A DNA stretch of 64,000 nt from Straminergon stramineum (Eukaryota > Streptophyta > Bryopsida > Hypnales > Calliergonaceae): positions 46,039,218 through 46,103,217 of the forward strand of contig OY987263.1 in NCBI GenBank assembly GCA_963920665.1, in the 5' to 3' direction. Numbering within the stretch: position 1 is the stretch's first letter; each line of letters starts with the position of its first letter. The notes beneath the pieces are model-generated. The model ran no database searches, was not told where the DNA came from, and saw only the letters and a program-made list of their open reading frames with translations. Shown one piece after another: positions 12,705 through 24,878 of the stretch. The translations under genes and the position numbers were made by a program.

Positions 12705-13645
12705 CCAACTTGGAATTCCATACCCCAAAACATAACTAAAATGACACTACAAATCCAATTTGGATGTTGACTTAAATTAGTACAAGTCACATTCTATCAA
12801 ATAGACTTCCCATTTGGAAACATTCACATAACATGAATCATCATCAACCAACTTGGATTGGACACAAATTATTCTCCATCACTTCAACATCCACTTTCAC
12901 AATTCACTTCATCAATGAACACAACACATAATTTCCACACATACACACAACAACCAATTCCATATGTAATTTCCAACTTGATTAATTAAATTGGTGAACA
13001 CATCACCGTTACAAATAGTATTATTTTTATTTTCATTTTATTTCTTACTCACTATCTTATTTCTTCCACAGTCCCACTCCTACCTTCATATTTTTTTAAT
13101 TTTTGTACTATCTTTTCTCTTTCCTAATTGGACTACTTGATCTTTATCATCAATAATTCTGAACTAGGTTCCCATACTTCTTCACAGCTTCCATCTATCT
13201 TCACTTGGCTTCTCACTCTTCTCAACAAACTTCATCACAAACTTCTTCAAATCACTAACATCCAACCAAGACATTAACACACAATCCCCAAAATACTCAA
13301 ACCTCACACATTCAACCAAATAACACACTCACATATATAACCAACTTGGAAACACTTCCAAACAAAGAAATACGCAGCTTCAATGAGTTGGGACACGACT
13401 AGACTACACTCAACAGACAGTAAAGAAAAATGAAAGAAAATTCAGACCAAATAGGAATTCCAACTTGGCGGTTACCAATTTGGAAGAGACAACCCAACTG
13501 CCATCTAACTACCAAATTGGAACTACTAAGGCAACCACCCAATTGCACATAAAATTCCAAATTGGAATTAACACTCAAAACAGCCAACTAGACTTGACAT
13601 TCACCCACATACAATCCGACTTGGTAGAATTATTACCCAATTTGG
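12705..13645. repeat. Cluster of CCAANTTGG palindromic motifs
   Basis: The 9-bp near-palindrome CCAANTTGG occurs at 12705, 12755, 12848, 13341, 13460, 13475, 13512, 13557 and 13637. Near-matches lie at 12809 and 13617. Five of the nine exact copies fall within 186 bp. Such density is not expected by chance. It resembles repeated protein-binding sites or transposon subterminal repeats, but no terminal inverted repeat bounds it. The open frames at 13399-13698 on both strands are by-products of the repetition. Confidence 0.6.
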
Positions 13646-14227
13646 AACACAGATTAAAAATTCGAAACTTGGCTGAAAAGCCAGACCGTTCCAAGTAGGA
13701 AATCAACCACCAAAATCATCACATACACACACATGAATCATTCATCACTTCAAAACACACCAAATATAATTCGATCAATCCATTAAAATACAAAATTAAG
13801 ACACAAAATTCAAAAACAACCAGTCAAAAACAATAAAAGACATAAAAAGGCCAAAAATTTACAACAAAAATCCTAATCGGTATTCTACATAGGATGTAAG
13901 TGATTCTAACTCCACCCTTGAGCTAGAACGTTTGCAATGGGTTCTAGTGGCTTCTTGATGGAATTATCCTGTAGGTGTCTATATTTAGTCCAAATCATAC
14001 CTTCTAAATAATGGACGCTCCTTTATGATATCTTGTAATGTAAAATGAACTCAAGTATACTAATTGTTAAAAATTTCAGTTGGCTTTGGCTAACAAAACC
14101 AAGTGTTGAATTTTTAAAGGAAATCTAATTCAAAATAGATACTAACCTATTCTAATTTGTAGAGCCTACTTTGTCATTTTTAAAGTGATAAAATAATCAA
14201 AAATTGGACTTTCCTAGCAAAAGATAT
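13646..14227. other. Spacer, no gene seen
   Basis: A/C-rich sequence followed by AT-rich DNA. No ORF, RNA gene or paired repeat was recognised. Confidence 0.4.
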
Positions 14228-15011
14228 TTAACCCTTAACTACCTCATCAACCATATTTGGTCGACCTGAAATTTTAGGTTGATTTTGGGATGGGCAGTTA
14301 AATTCCTATGACCACTTTGAAATTTTTTACAAGCAGTTTCAAAGGTTAACTATTGAAATTTTTTATTTTTCACAAAAAATGGTTAATACTGGATTTTTGA
14401 GAGGTCCTCAAAGGCATATATGTATCTTAGTGGAAGTGTAAAGCTTGCCAATTTCACTTGATTTGAGATCTAAAAAATTGTTCTTATCCATTTGCTTTGA
14501 AAATGGTCCCAATGGAAAGAGTAAAGTGTTTTCATGATATTCACCATTGAAAATTTAAACATACAAATGTTGATTTGGAGTTAATTGCGATTTCTACTTA
14601 TTAAAAAAAATTGCATTTCAACAATTGCAAGGTGGATTGTGTAATGAGTTTGATAGCTCTTCATTTGAACTTAAGGTTTTTGGAAGTGCATTTTAGTGTG
14701 TTGACACAATTTTCAGTTGGTCATGTCACCTCCAATCCCAAAAAAATCTTATATGCAAATTTCTAAAACATTGTGGGGAAGCGGTGGCATACTAAAAATA
14801 GAAAATGTGTATTTCTCTAGTTATAATCTCACAACTTCTATGCAATTTTGCTCTCTAGATTGGTACAAACACTAATAAGCAAGCTCTTTAGACATCCATA
14901 CAATTAGATTTTGAAAAAAAAACATTTTCTTGGATTGGGGATAACTATAAACCTATGCTCTTTTTTCATAGTCAAAACTCACTTGGAAAGGCTTAGGCAC
15001 TTAGGAATTAA
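14228..15011. mobile_element. TTAA-bounded TIR element, type 4
   Basis: The left terminus is TTAACCCTTAACTACCT (TTAA at 14228-14231). The right terminus is ggcttaggcacttaggaaTTAA (TTAA at 15008-15011), whose reverse complement starts TTAATTCCTAAGTGCCT. The two ends agree at most positions. The 784-bp interior has no ORF and does not align by eye to types 1-3. It is weaker than the other copies because the repeat is diverged. Confidence 0.4.
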
Positions 15012-15129
15012 GGATGATGTTCCAACTCTAAACTAACCTATCAACTTTGTCTCATCAATATCTTGTGATCTAAAATCTAAATTCTAAATCTACCACAAGA
15101 ACTATCATAATATCTTTTAAAATTGACTA

Positions 15130-15380
15130 CAATAAAAAAATCTCAATAACTTCAAGAATTAACCTAATAACTATTTTTAGTAACTTCACAAATGATCCTA
15201 ATAACTAGTTTTAGTAACTTCAAAATTATGGCAATAACTTCAAAAATTTCTGTAGCAATTTCAAAAATGATCACAATGACTTTTGTAATAACTTCTAAAT
15301 TTATCTTAGTAACTATCTTAATAACTTCAAAAATTCTCTTAATAATTTTCTTGATAACTTTTGAAATTATCCTAATAAAT
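15130..15380. repeat. Degenerate tandem repeat of 'taataacttcaaaaat'-like units
   Basis: Short units containing TAATAACTT or TAGTAACTTC recur roughly every 15-35 bases. The periodicity keeps frames open on both strands (15164-15394 minus, 15192-15398 plus). Those predicted peptides are Ile/Lys/Thr-rich simple sequence and should not be read as genes. Confidence 0.6.
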
Positions 15381-17081
15381 GACAGAAAAGTCAACTAACC
15401 TTATCATCTTATTGCCAATGACATTTGTAGATAGTGAAAATCTCTTAAGAGGCTTCTTTGATATTGTAGAAGCTTCTTTACAGAGACTTTTAAATAGTGG
15501 AAGCCTCTTGAGACAAAGTTGAAATTGAAAAACAATTTTCAAATTTTTCAGAATTGAAATAGTAGTAGCCTATTTCCATGATGTCCACACTTTTAAGGAA
15601 ATAGAAAGAAATTGTATTTTAGGAGTAACTTTGTCTTCTTGTCAATCTAAAAACAACCAAAAACATTCAAATTCAATATATGTTAAATTTAGCTTTGGCA
15701 AAATTGTAAAATTGCCTCCCCTACTTTTAATGGGCATCTCTGTATAGTTTTGAAGAACAATTCCAAACCTCGCCTTGCACCATTCTATTGTGAATGCTTG
15801 ATTTTTTAAGGTTATTTCCTTTATCATCTATATCTTAAATGAGGTTGTTTGTTTTGTTTGTTACATTCAAATATGTGGAACCATGCTTACCCTTAGGTAT
15901 GCAACTCTTGTATTATACACAAGGGATGCTTGCAAGAAACACTTCACATTTTTTGCTCAAAAACAAAGTTTATGGTTGTAGGTCTAGCAATACTACGGAC
16001 TACTATCAATTCTATATGTCAACAGTGCACCTACAAATCTAAACTATCGATTTAGGGTGCCTGCAATTCTACATCGTCAATTTAGTGTTATGCAATACTA
16101 TAGTCTACTATGGAGTACTACAAAAGCCACATGGAGTAAAACATAGCAAAAAAAGGATTTGTGGACCTTTCATTGAAAGTAATTCAAAAAAATTCAAAAA
16201 AATTCCATAAGAAAAACCATTGTGTTGGAGAAGAATGCGCTTGAATTGCATCAAAGAATTCATGTAGGAAAATTTTTCCCTCTTCGCAGATTTTGTGCAA
16301 AGGAAGGTCACTTTGGCCACATGTGGACACCCAACATGTTGCTATTTTCATAAAAACTCATTCTTGTCAATCCTTGTAATGTTAGTAGACCTCCAACATG
16401 TCCAATTTGGAGCTTTGAATTTGCATTTTTGGGTAAAAAATAGGACTACCCCCCCTCCAAAAAAAATGGTCAAGGTAGACACCCAATCAAGGTAGGTTTA
16501 AAATAGTGAAATAATTTTGAAAATTTTGAAAAAATTACACAATGTCTGAAACTACCGCATGTACCTTAATTCAAAATTTCAAGCCAAACGGACAAGCAAT
16601 GCAAAAGTTATGAACAAAAAAACACATGTTTGAGGGCAAGGGGACGAAAAATAGGACAATTGTTTCTTGCAATCACCTAACGGTCATCAGCATTAAAATG
16701 ATTTATAGGACGTCTATTTAAAAAAATATATCAAATTAAAAAAAAGAAAATGTAGAGAATGTTGGGTTGCATACATATTAGAAAAAATTCACAATATATA
16801 GGAAGAATTAAACACTTAGGCATAATTTTCAAAAATCCATACAAGAAGTTCCCTCCAATTAAAATTAAAATTCTTTCATAGTGTGATATTTATAATAAGG
16901 AAATCTGAATTTTTTTTATTAAAAAGCCCCAATGTTGGGTAGCTTGTCCCGAGAGACATGTATGAAAAAAACTCATATAATTAAATTTTTAATGCTATTG
17001 TTGTCCTTAAAGAATATTCAATTCATGTATATAATTCTATTTTTGGATTCCTTGTTATAAGGGCTACAAGAGTTTTCAACA
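15381..17081. other. Spacer, no gene seen
   Basis: AT-rich DNA with a few 60-70-codon frames on both strands (15642-15827, 15839-16042, 16108-16320, 16295-16495). None has a recognisable domain or splicing partner. No RNA gene was seen. Confidence 0.45.
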
Positions 17082-18013
17082 TTAACCCTTAAAGGACCAA
17101 GGCCTTTTTTTCTATAAAAAACACTCAAAACTGCCATTTTTAAAGCAAAGAGTAAAAGAATTTGAAAATTGTATTTTTTGCACATCTAACCATAGGACCT
17201 TACATCTAACTAGTATGAAAATGTGTGGAAAAAATTTCCGAAATTTTGACCACATAGATTGCAAGATATTTGTGTTTAAAGTGAAGAAAACAAGTTTTTT
17301 CACATATTGTGGGACTAGGTTATTTACCTTTGAACCTTCTTAACTTTAATTTTTTGTACTACACATTTTTGAGCTTTAAATCTTTATGGTGGAGAATTGA
17401 GTTGAGAGTCTAGGAAAAAAAAGAAAACATTAAAAAAACTAATTTTGATTCTTTAAAAAATTGTTAAGTAGAAGTAGGTACAAGATAGAAGGAAAATCTA
17501 AATTATTAATATCTATAAGATGGAATTAAAATGCACTAATCCCAATGGTGAGATTGTTGTAGAAGGCAAATGAAACAATATGAAACTTTTTTTTTTTTAA
17601 ATTGTAAAAATTGCATTAAAAAATGAATCCTACAAGTTATTTTTTCAAGAAGATGCTTCAAGTGCTTGAAAAACAAGATTGTCTATAACTTTCTCATAAC
17701 AAATCCAAATGGAATGAATCAAAGCTTTCTATGTAGACCAAAAATACAATCTATGAGGGAAAAAAATAAAAAAATAAAGAAATTCAAATTTTTGAAATTT
17801 TTTTTTGTTGCCCCCTCTCTTCTGTTTTGAGCTTATTTAGGCATAACTTTTATTCCTGGTCACCAAATGAAAAAAAATTAAATTCCCACGAACGTAATCA
17901 ATTTTTCTATTTGCATAAAAATTTTCAAAAAATCAGGACAGAAATTGAGACCATAGGTACCTACCCGAAATCTCATTTGTCCCCCGAAGGGACAATGGTC
18001 CTTTAGGGGTTAA
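17082..18013. mobile_element. TTAA-bounded TIR element, type 2
   Basis: The left end is TTAACCCTTAAAGGACCAAG (TTAA at 17082-17085). The right end is ggtcctttaggggTTAA (TTAA at 18010-18013), giving a TIR of about 17 bp counted with the TTAA (TTAACCCYTAAAGGACC). The interior is related to 46265-47434 in the same orientation (shared 'gattgcaagatattt' region) and to the right half of copy B. It is non-coding and about 0.93 kb, so a non-autonomous element. The TTAA duplication and CCC start are piggyBac-like, but this is not proven. Confidence 0.6.
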
Positions 18014-18834
18014 GACAAATGAAATTCTTTGAGATTGGACTAAAATGCATTATAAGTGATTATAATTATGGTCATATAATATGGGAGTTGATTACTTGGA
18101 TGCTTCCTCCAATCACATTCTTGGTACCATTGGAAAGCTCTCTTTGAGGAGAGTTACATGGACTTAGTTTCATAACGTTTTAACTCACAACAAAAAAAGT
18201 ATTGAATTTTGAAGTTTTCATTGACTATTAGAAAAATATTTTACTTATATTTTAGTATACTATAGCAATGGGGCACAATAGTTGTAGTTAGATTTGCCTA
18301 ACTAGCCATACACCCAGGACTAAAGTATAGGGATTCCAATTTAGGAAATGGTCAAATAGTCTAACATATTGTAGTTAAAGTCACATGTAATTTAGAAGAA
18401 ATGGGATTCTGATACAATTAACATAAACTTTCACAAATAATTTTTTTCTCACTCTCATTCAAGGGTTTGAATTTTGTGGCTAGTCCATTACCAATGCTAT
18501 GGATGCATGAGTGCTATCCATGTTTTGCCTAGTAGGGAATCATTTAACAATTCATTCAAGATAGACCACAATTTGTCAACTTGACATGCAAATGTTCTTG
18601 ACCTACTCAATGTAGGTATACATTACATAACACATCATTCACAAAAATATATACGTAGGGAGAGAAAGAGATGCAATTCCTAAATTACTAGTAATATTTG
18701 TTACCAAAACAATTTGTCACAATGACTACTTAGCTATCCAAATCACTAATTAGGATGCTCAAAGAAATCAGTCCAACAAATTATCTCTAAGCTAAATGCA
18801 GGGCCTGAATATGTGTATGCAAGCCTTTTCAACA
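18014..18834. other. Spacer, no gene seen
   Basis: AT-rich. It includes two outlying copies of the ACAATTTGTC motif (18568 and 18709) that is denser at 20151-20993. No ORF of note. Confidence 0.4.
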
Positions 18835-19396
18835 ATAACCCCTAAGCATTTCAAAGTCCGTTTTTGGGACAATGAACAGATTAGAATTGGAGTTTTATCT
18901 TCCTAACTACTTGAATGAAAGTTATTCTAATTTGTGGAGATATGTTATCAAGTTGTTGTCCTATCTAAGGGTTGGATTTGGTGTTACTAAAGTACATATT
19001 CTTCTAAAATTACAAATGTGAAAGTATGTCAAGTGGTCAAACTACATTGACTTTGGTCCAAAATTGGATTTGCCAAAATGAAGTCATACATTTGAAGAAC
19101 AAAATAATTCAAAAAATCACCATATCAAGAGAAACTCATTTCAAATCCATTCCAACAAATTTTACTCAAAAAATGATAATATTTTGCTTGTGATTGAATT
19201 TTGAAGGAATTTTGGAATTTCTCTTTCAAAATTTATAAAAAATGATTGATGATAGCATTGGTGAATCTAACCATATAGATGGAATCTACAACTTTTGTTT
19301 GTAAGTCAATTCCAAAATATGCTTCCAAATTGAACTTTATAATGATTTTTCTCAAATCATCAATTCTAGAGAAGAATCTAGACATTTAAGGGTTAA
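18835..19396. mobile_element. TTAA-bounded TIR element, type 3
   Basis: The left end is aTAACCCCTAAGCATTT at 18835, where TTAA has become ATAA. The right end is gacatttaagggTTAA (TTAA at 19393-19396). The TIR is TTAACCCYTAARCATTT-like and imperfect. The 562-bp interior is shared in reverse with 2930-3355. No coding capacity. Confidence 0.55.
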
Positions 19397-19534
19397 CTGC
19401 ATAAAACACACAATTAATCAATCTCACTAATCCACATTCATGACAATTCCCTTCACTTCCCCACACCAATATTCAGTTTATCCTCAAGGGAGGCAACCCA
19501 TTCTTGATCACCTCCACACTTTGGCAGCGTAAAG

Positions 19535-19890
19535 TGTAGTAATTTCAATCAAGAGGTGATTAACATGATTAATGCTCGCACTGTTCCGAGCGTAGTTATG
19601 GCACATTATGATTGACTACAACACTCTCAATATTGAAACTAACCCTTGTTGGATTTTGCAACCAGCCCTTTGTCTGAAATAGGAAGATATGTATGACCAA
19701 TATAGGATGGAACATAATTTTCAGCTAAAAATTCATAGTAATTTTGTTTTGAGAAATAAAAATCTGAAAATTATGGAAATCTTATAAACTCTATTTCTGC
19801 ACATGGGAAAATTTCCCACTATTAAAAATTCCCTTGCAGATACATGTATTTGCTTTAGTGGTCAGAAATGGATTGCCTCCCCAATAAAGT
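19535..19890. repeat. Dispersed direct repeat, copy 1 (second copy at 32.4 kb)
   Basis: From 'taatttcaatcaagaggtg' to 'tcagaaatggattgcctcc' this stretch aligns nearly end to end with 32393-32748 in the same orientation, with scattered substitutions and short indels. It is non-coding in both places. Transposon family unknown. Confidence 0.65.
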
Positions 19891-20150
19891 GTCTAACACT
19901 GATGTTGGCTTATACAACCGACAATTAGTCTAGGTCCAACACCATTTCAATATAAATTTATCCCAATTAATAACCTCAATTTCAGATGGCACATGACACA
20001 ATTCTTAAAGACCCCAACTATTTCTTTTTCTTTTTTATGACACAAAATGAAACGAAATTTCATTGCAATGGTGACCCTAATTATTTCCAATTCACTTATC
20101 ACTGCAATGGAAGCATTCTCACTATAGGGTACGTAGAGCAAATTTCACTT

Positions 20151-20993
20151 GACAATTTGTCTCACTATGTCCCTATGATGAATTTCCATAACAATCTACC
20201 TTAGGGAATCACAACTGAGGGTACTAGGTGGCAATTTTATTACTCATACATGGGAATTCCACACTTCTAAATTTCTCACAAATTTATGATTTAAAGTATC
20301 TCCCAAATTGCTAATTACTAGACCATATCAATTATAACTGCCCATAGCCAGCTTAACCCCGAGACAACAAAGATTTTGACCCCAACTAATCAAAACAATT
20401 TGTCCCACCCATGTGCAGGACAACATACTCAAAATTTATTTTACGTAAACAAATTGAATGAGGGAATTAGTCAATAGCTACTTCCCCAATTTAAACGCAA
20501 AATCTGAAAGCAACATCTTTCTAACAATTTGCCTTGCCACCTGGTTCCGTCTCCTTTGAATTCCTCGCTCCTTCTTTAGATTCCACATTGCACTCACCAC
20601 TCCATACCCAATTTATTTTGGATACACCAATTACTAACTCAGGATTGTAACAGATCTAGGACATTGATTACTCTCGGATACACTTCATCGCTTCTCACTT
20701 ACTCCACTCACGGTGTCTTTAGTCCCCAGACAATTTGTTTACAGATTACACAAGCAAAGATAATCTAGACCAGCTTGATAAAAATTCCAAACTTAGCAAT
20801 CTTTCGAAACAATCACGGCTCAATTGGTGTTAAAACCACTTGTTACATACAACTTCACTTGCATCATAACAAAGAAACTGCAGACAATTTGTCACAAGTA
20901 CACACAAATTAAACCAAATCCAATAATTGGATTCATCGCATAATTATCTTGCTCAAGAAATACAAGAACCAAATAATTGCAAGACAAATTGTC
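20151..20993. repeat. Cluster of GACAAWTTGTC palindromic motifs
   Basis: The imperfect palindrome (G)ACAAWTTGTC occurs at 20151, 20395, 20883 and 20983, with a one-base variant at 20729. Two more copies lie upstream at 18568 and 18709. The rest of the interval is AT-rich and non-coding. The motif may be a transposase or transcription-factor binding site; no element boundary was identified. Confidence 0.45.
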
Positions 20994-21590
20994 AAAGAAC
21001 AAATTGAAATTTCTTGAAGGATTTCACTTTACAAGAATTGATGATTTTAACTCACTGAAAAAAACACCAAGAGAAAGAGGGGAGGAGGGAGAATCTCACA
21101 ATCAATAGACTATATCACCAACAACTTCTTCAATTGTTTTCTCTAACTGACTTGTACCGCAATTCATCTTTCACTAGACTTGCAACCTAAGTCTCCTTAT
21201 GACGATTGACCTAGTAAGGACTAGTCGATCACTTTGTGTTCAAAATTGCCACTTTTTTGTCAATGGGCAAAGTTTGGAAGGGAATTTGGAGTTGAACCAA
21301 AAGGGACGTCTATGGGAAATTGTGAGCCTCAAACGTTGGGATAGTATACACTCTAATCTGAGTAAGCATGGGAGAATGGAATTGAAAACACTTGCAGAAT
21401 ATTGGTTGCATACATCACATTGAATGTGGAAAGATGGCCACAAGCAAAAAAAGATGTACGAGGTATGCCCTAATAGGGCATTTACTATGGAAAAGATTGG
21501 CCATTGGGAACTAAGAACTGCACTTATGGGAACCTCTCGGGGTCCGTTGGACCAATGCCACCATGTCACTTTGTTCCTAGTTGGTACCTT
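20994..21590. other. Left flank of the 1.2-kb CACTA insertion, no assignable gene
   Basis: Frames at 21199-21423 and 21424-21618 (plus) and 21240-21659 (minus) occur in sequence with more even base composition than the surroundings. Reading across the CACTA insertion (joining 21590 to 22793) keeps the same character to about 23.2 kb, so the element probably landed in an older repeat or gene relic. I recognise no protein family. Confidence 0.35.
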
Positions 21591-22789
21591 CACTACAAGG
21601 AAATGCAATCCAAGATGACAAATTTTTGATAGAGAATTGTCCGAAATGACAATAGCCAAATTATTGCTACTTCATCTTGTCAATTTTTTGTCTAGTTGTT
21701 GTCAAATTTGACTCACTAGTGATTGTGAAGATAGATTATTTGCCACAAACCTAAAGATTTCATTAAGTTTCTTATACATTTACCTTTTGATCATTTGCCA
21801 TAGATATCTTAGCTTGAGTTATGTATAGAAGTCAAACTCTTTGTAATTAAATGGGGTGGTAGGAGGTGGAACAACCCATGTGGGATATGTCATTTAGAAG
21901 TTGCAATACCGCTCATAGTTAAGTTTGAAATAGAATTGTATTAAAACTAGAATTTTAGACCTCATTTAGGCATAGTAGAATAACTTTTAAAAAAAAATTT
22001 GTACTAAAAAAATTTGGGAAATCAATTCAAGTTTCATGTCCAAAAATCCGTTTGATGTTTTGATCCTCTAATCAAAAGTTATAGACAAATTTCAGAGAGG
22101 ATAATCGAAAAGGTCAAAAAAAATTCCCTTCTACTCCCTCTCTAAAATTTGTTCATAAATTTTGATTGGAGGATCAAAACATCAAACGGATTTTTGGACA
22201 TGAAACATGAATTGATTTCCCAACTTTTTTTAGTATAAAGTTTTTTTGAAAAGTTATTCTACTATGCCTAAATGAGGTATGAGATTCTAGTTTTAATACA
22301 ATTCCTATTTCAAACTTAACTATGAGTGGTATTGCAACTTGTAACTTCTAAATGACATATCCCACATGGTTTGTTCTACCTCTTACCACCCCATGTGTAT
22401 ATATAGAGTTCTCTTCTCTTCTCAAGTTCATAAAACACAAGTGGTTCTTAAAGTGAAATGAAACAATGACAATTGGTTGTGTGTACTTGCATTTTTGCTT
22501 AATATATGAAGGTTTAAATTGAAAGAAATTTTAATTTTGATATTCTATCTTTTACAAAAAATGGGGACACTTGTAGCCATTAATTAGGCCATCATACTAG
22601 CATGGCAATGGGACAACTAACAAAGGAGGGTATTGGAGAATATAAGTTGACAAAAAATCTAGCAAAATGACAAAATAGTTGACAGAATTTTGTCAAATTC
22701 TTGGCTGAATCTACATGTTCCCATTGACAAAGCAATTGAAAGTCTTTTGTCAATTTTATGTCAAATAGGACATAGTTTCCCTTGTAGTG
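21591..22789. mobile_element. Non-autonomous CACTA element, 1.2 kb, target duplication CTT
   Basis: The left end is CACTACAAGGAAA at 21591. The right end is TTTCCCTTGTAGTG ending at 22789, the same TIR inverted with one inserted G. CTT precedes the left end (21588-21590) and CTT follows the right end (22790-22792), matching the 3-bp duplication of CACTA (En/Spm) transposons. Subterminal regions carry many TGACAA/TTGTCA repeats on both sides, as expected for transposase-binding repeats. There is no transposase ORF. Most of the centre is a long inverted repeat (separate entry). Mobilisation would need a transposase supplied elsewhere. Confidence 0.85.
21851..22394. repeat. Long inverted repeat inside the 1.2-kb CACTA element
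   Basis: The left arm 21851-22100 and right arm 22137-22394 are inverted copies of about 250 bp separated by about 36 bp. For example 'aaaaatccgtttgatgtttt' in the left arm reappears inverted as 'aaaacatcaaacggattttt' in the right. A transcript through it would fold into a long hairpin, a potential siRNA source. A third diverged copy of the arm lies in the 3.1-kb CACTA element at about 29449-29680, so the sequence belongs to this transposon group. Confidence 0.8.
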
Positions 22790-23257
22790 CTTTAGAAGAA
22801 ACATGGATACAAGGGTTGTTGGGCTTGAACATGAAGCTCTACTCAGGTTCAAGTGCATTCGAGGCAAGGAATTGGGAGGGAATTGGTAAATGGTACATGG
22901 TGGGTACACCACTATGAAATGCTTTGATCATGGAGGTATGTGGCTTATGTGTTGTTGGGTGCTACGAGAGTTTGAAGTGGTGGCGTGGGAAGACCTTGCC
23001 AATGGAGGCGCCGCATTGCTACATGGAGCAATGAGGCGGGAGAGGATTTCTTGTTGATGAGCCTAGTTCAAATTGCCTTGGAGGTGTGCTAGGCACAGGC
23101 ATGCAATGAGTTTGTAGGATTTGAAGAACAAGTCAAGATTGCTTGCATCTGGATGCCCACAATGGGTTTTCAATTGGAGGGATGTTCATTGATGGGAATG
23201 GAGGATTTAGGATCCATCAAATGCTTTAGTGTTTGGGTATGGGAGGATGGCCGGTTG
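22790..23257. other. Right flank of the 1.2-kb CACTA insertion, no assignable gene
   Basis: G-rich, more evenly composed sequence continuing the character of 21.2-21.6 kb. Short coding-like stretches are broken by stops and no family is recognised. Confidence 0.35.
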
Positions 23258-24690
23258 TAAGTGCCAAATTACCCACCCTTGGTAATTCGCGAATACAACC
23301 AAGTTCTAGGTTTTGATTAAGTGACTCCTACTTTTGGGTGTCTAAGTGTGGTCCTCTATGCCTTCCAAGCAATGAATCTTTTCACTACGTGCCTAAGTGA
23401 CCCCCCCAATTGCAAGATCCGCTTAACCTACTTTTAATGTTTTGGGCCGACCAGATGGAAGGCCTGCTGGATGATTTGAGTGGGGCTCACACTAGGGCAG
23501 AACTATCCTAGGAAAACTCTAGTTCATCTTGTTCCATTTCTAAAAATATAAGACTCGACCTTATCCGGCCTTCCTAGCCAAAGTTATGGGTGGATGAAGT
23601 TTGATCACCACTCGGTTCCTCAAACTTCATCCATCCCTTACACCTAGTTCCCCAATTCAGAAAGGTCCGAAATTTTGGGGGATGGCTCAAAAGGATTGCC
23701 CCTACCCGGGTCTGGAATTGGATCCTGATCGGGGATTTCTACAACACTTTCATCCAAGCCTTACCTAAACTTCATCCACTAATTTCTCCTAACTTATAAT
23801 TCGTACTTAACTTTTCTCTTCGGCCTTGGACTCTAATTGGGAGCCTCCTACTAATCTAATTAATTCTCTGTCAAATCCGACCTTTAGCTATGCTTCATCC
23901 AATTTGACCCCTAGACTTCATCCGACCATAACTTCCTCACTTTAACTCCGATTTGGATGTGCCTTAGGGTTTTGGAAAGCTACGGACTTCCTCTATAGGT
24001 TTCTACCCTAATAAATGACCTGATCTATGGTCTCGAGGGCCTGACCAAAGGATGGGCCTAGGCCCAAGCTACCAACTCCTAGTTAGAGCCCTAGGGGAAG
24101 TTTGGGGAGGGTTAATTCATACCTCAGAACTTGAGTTGCTATTTGCGCCCACCGGAAGCTCTACCTCCTCTGCCATGAACTCCCATGCCATGAGACAACG
24201 AACCACCATTCTAATCATACATAAATTGGTACAAAGATTTAATTGTTGATTTTTTCTCCTACTTCTTTTCTCCTCCCTCCTTTTCTTTCCTCCCATACTC
24301 GAAGGTGGCTCAACTAACCCCCGACCTTCCTATTAAGCTAATCTTAAATACACGTCATTCCCTTCTCCAAGTTGAACTACCTATTACGTCCTATGCTTAC
24401 GTCCCACACTTAATCTCAGGGTGATTACCTACTTCTAATCTAAGGCCTAAGTAAGTCGTGGGAATTTCCCTTCCTATCTTATCCACTTCTACTCTTCACC
24501 TTCAAATGGTCCTTCCCTTTGTCGTTTCTCCTTATTCTTCCGGCCTTACGCCATCCTTGCTCCCTCCTTCTTTGCTCATCTTTTCCTATCGCGGTGAGGT
24601 TTTGTGGGAGACAGGGAGTTAGATTCCCCGCCCCAAGGCTATGTTAGAGTGGTAGGGACCTCGAGTGGTGTCTCTTCTCTCCTTCCCTCG

Positions 24691-24825
24691 CTTGATTTTG
24701 GAACCCCACTCTTCTTTGGCTGATTTTGGAACCCACCCCTCTCTTGATTTTGGGCACCAACCTTTCCTTGGTTGATTTTGGAATCCAACCCCTCCCTAGC
24801 CAATTTTGGAACCCCACCCCTCTCT
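24691..24825. repeat. Minisatellite, about 24-30 bp unit, five copies
   Basis: Five head-to-tail units contain TTGATTTTGG or a variant followed by an ACCCCACC-like stretch, beginning near 24691, 24720, 24743, 24771 and 24801. The 64-codon minus-strand frame here (24644-24838) is a product of the repetition. Confidence 0.75.
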
Positions 24826-24878
24826 TAACTCCGGCCAATTCTCCCAGTTAGCCGCTACCAGTACCCAGCCCGCTAGGT

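Noticed and set aside
12745..12763. CACTACAAATCC at 12745 as a CACTA left end
   Set aside because: The palindromic-motif cluster begins before it, and no inverted GTAGTG partner or 3-bp duplication is found downstream.
15164..15398. Overlapping open frames on both strands
   Set aside because: Both come from a short-period repeat that lacks stops; the peptides are Ile/Lys/Thr simple sequence.
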